Assembly (NCBI GenBank): GCA_013696235.1
Contig: JACCYY010000131.1
Coordinates: 1 to 7,463, forward strand
Length of the DNA: 7,463 nt
Direction: 5' to 3'
Source of the DNA: Sporichthyaceae bacterium
Lineage (GTDB): Bacteria; Actinomycetota; Actinomycetes; JACCYY01
The notes beneath the pieces are model-generated. The model searched no databases. It saw nothing but the letters and a program-made list of their open reading frames with translations, and was not told the origin of the DNA. The translations under genes were made by a program, and so were the position numbers. The stretch's first letter is position 1, and each line of letters begins with the position of its first letter. Positions 6,736 to 7,463 of the stretch are shown piece after piece.

Positions 6736-7463
6736 ATGGTCGACGCAGCGGTCGTGGAGGTCGTGCGTCCGTTCCTCGACGTCGCCGGTCCCGATGCCGC
6801 CGAGCTCGAAGCGCTCGACCGCGACGAGCAGTCCGCTGAGCTCCCGAACGCCCTCGGAGCCGATCTCGGGACCGACCTCGGGACCGATCTCGGGCGCGGC
6901 CAAGAGATCGCGGGCATTGACCGGCAACCCGACCTCGACGGTCTGGGCGCCACGACCGATCTCGTCCGCGTGTACCTCCGGGAGATCGGCCGACGCAAGC
7001 TCCTCACGGCCGACGAGGAGGTCGACCTCGCGCGCCGCATCGAGGTCGGGCTGTTCGCTGCGGCAAAGCTGGCCGAGCCGAGCACGATCGACATCGAGTG
7101 GCGCTGGGACCTCGCGGCGCTGGTCCGCGACGGCGAGCTCGCCAAGGTGCGGATCATCGAGGCGAACCTCCGTCTCGTCGTCTCGGTGGCGAAGCGTTAC
7201 GTCGGTCGAGGTGTGCCGATGCTCGACCTGGTCCAGGAGGGCAACCTCGGCCTGATCCGCGCGGTCGAGAAGTTCGACTACGCCAAGGGCTTCAAGTTCT
7301 CGACGTACGCGACGTGGTGGATCCGCCAGGCGATCTCCCGTGCGCTCGCCGACCAGTCACGAACCATTCGCGTCCCCATCCACGTCGCCGACGCGATGAA
7401 CCGCGTGCTCCGGGCGCAGCGCGACTTGCACCAGCAGCTCGGTCGAGCCGCCACCCCAGCCGA
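6736..7463 (+). CDS. Sigma-70 family RNA polymerase sigma factor, primary or group 2 type (3' end outside window)
   Basis: Directs RNA polymerase to promoters. 242 codons are visible before the window ends. After an acidic N-terminal segment of about 73 residues comes region 1.2 (about 74-107, [12 protein letters not shown] ... ARRIEVGLF). Region 2 (about 136-217) follows with [52 protein letters not shown] and the region 2.4 helix ending RTIRVPIHV, all very close to primary sigma factors. Region 3.0 begins with [19 protein letters not shown]; the residue three after the His, usually Glu in primary sigmas, is Asp here. The short N terminus without a long region 1.1 or Lys/Ala-rich extension fits a SigB/HrdD-like group 2 factor better than the main HrdB/SigA, but this is a judgement from a partial gene. 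ATG 6736 is the natural start. Confidence 0.95.
   Translation, partial: MVDAAVVEVVRPFLDVAGPDAAELEALDRDEQSAELPNALGADLGTDLGTDLGRGQEIAGIDRQPDLDGLGATTDLVRVYLREIGRRKLLTADEEVDLARRIEVGLFAAAKLAEPSTIDIEWRWDLAALVRDGELAKVRIIEANLRLVVSVAKRYVGRGVPMLDLVQEGNLGLIRAVEKFDYAKGFKFSTYATWWIRQAISRALADQSRTIRVPIHVADAMNRVLRAQRDLHQQLGRAATPA
6847..6894 (+). repeat. Four 12-bp in-frame tandem repeats in the sigma factor N terminus
   Basis: Consecutive 12-base units of the form RCCGAYCTCGGG: three close copies (6859-6870, 6871-6882, 6883-6894) preceded by one degenerate copy (6847-6858). They encode the tetrapeptides [12 protein letters not shown] and TDLG. The unit length keeps the frame, and the repeats lie in the variable acidic N-terminal segment before region 1.2, where copy-number change would be tolerated. 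Confidence 0.7.

Noticed and set aside
4543..6927. A 794-codon open frame on the minus strand opposite dnaG
   Set aside because: It is the antisense shadow of dnaG, created by few A/T-rich stops in high-GC DNA. Its translation has no recognisable domain, while dnaG on the + strand is unmistakable.
1..7463. tRNA, rRNA, CRISPR array, insertion sequence or phage genes
   Set aside because: None seen: no cloverleaf-like conserved arms, no regularly spaced repeats, no transposase or integrase motifs.

Overview
The window is high-GC DNA with strong G/C preference at third codon positions, frequent GTG starts and TANNNT -10 boxes set close to start codons. Together with the gene set (ppdK, dgt, dnaG, a primary-like sigma factor), this points to an actinobacterium. 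A Nocardioidaceae/Propionibacteriales-type member is my guess from gene order and protein style; it was not tested by any search. All supported genes lie on the + strand. The long minus-strand open frames are shadows of these genes.

Layout. Positions 1-2037 hold the C-terminal three quarters of pyruvate, phosphate dikinase (ppdK), cut by the window edge. After 8 bases comes dgt (2046-3308), an HD-domain dNTP triphosphohydrolase, probably co-transcribed with ppdK. A 274-base gap (3309-3582) follows. It contains a stretch with coding-like base periodicity and a GNAT acetyltransferase-like acetyl-CoA loop but no start codon, then a perfect 14-bp palindrome, a TAGGGT -10 box and a good ribosome binding site. 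These lead into an HU-family DNA-binding protein gene (from 3583). Its conserved core ends near codon 92, but no stop codon follows. The frame stays open to 4230 and overlaps, in another frame, the first half of a sulfotransferase-like P-loop gene (3875-4582). The primase gene dnaG (4657-6636) comes next, with a textbook leaderless promoter (TAGGAT, six bases, GTG). The window ends inside a sigma-70 factor gene (6736-7463, 242 codons, regions 1.2 to 3.0).

How they fit together. dgt, dnaG and the sigma factor are nucleotide-pool, replication and transcription housekeeping genes, and dnaG followed by a sigma-70 gene recalls the macromolecular synthesis operon theme. ppdK interconverts pyruvate and phosphoenolpyruvate. 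The HU/sulfotransferase pair with the GNAT-like remnant looks like an accessory cassette between dgt and dnaG. It is the least ordinary part of the window. I found no tRNA, rRNA, CRISPR array or insertion sequence, and no convincing new multi-gene system.
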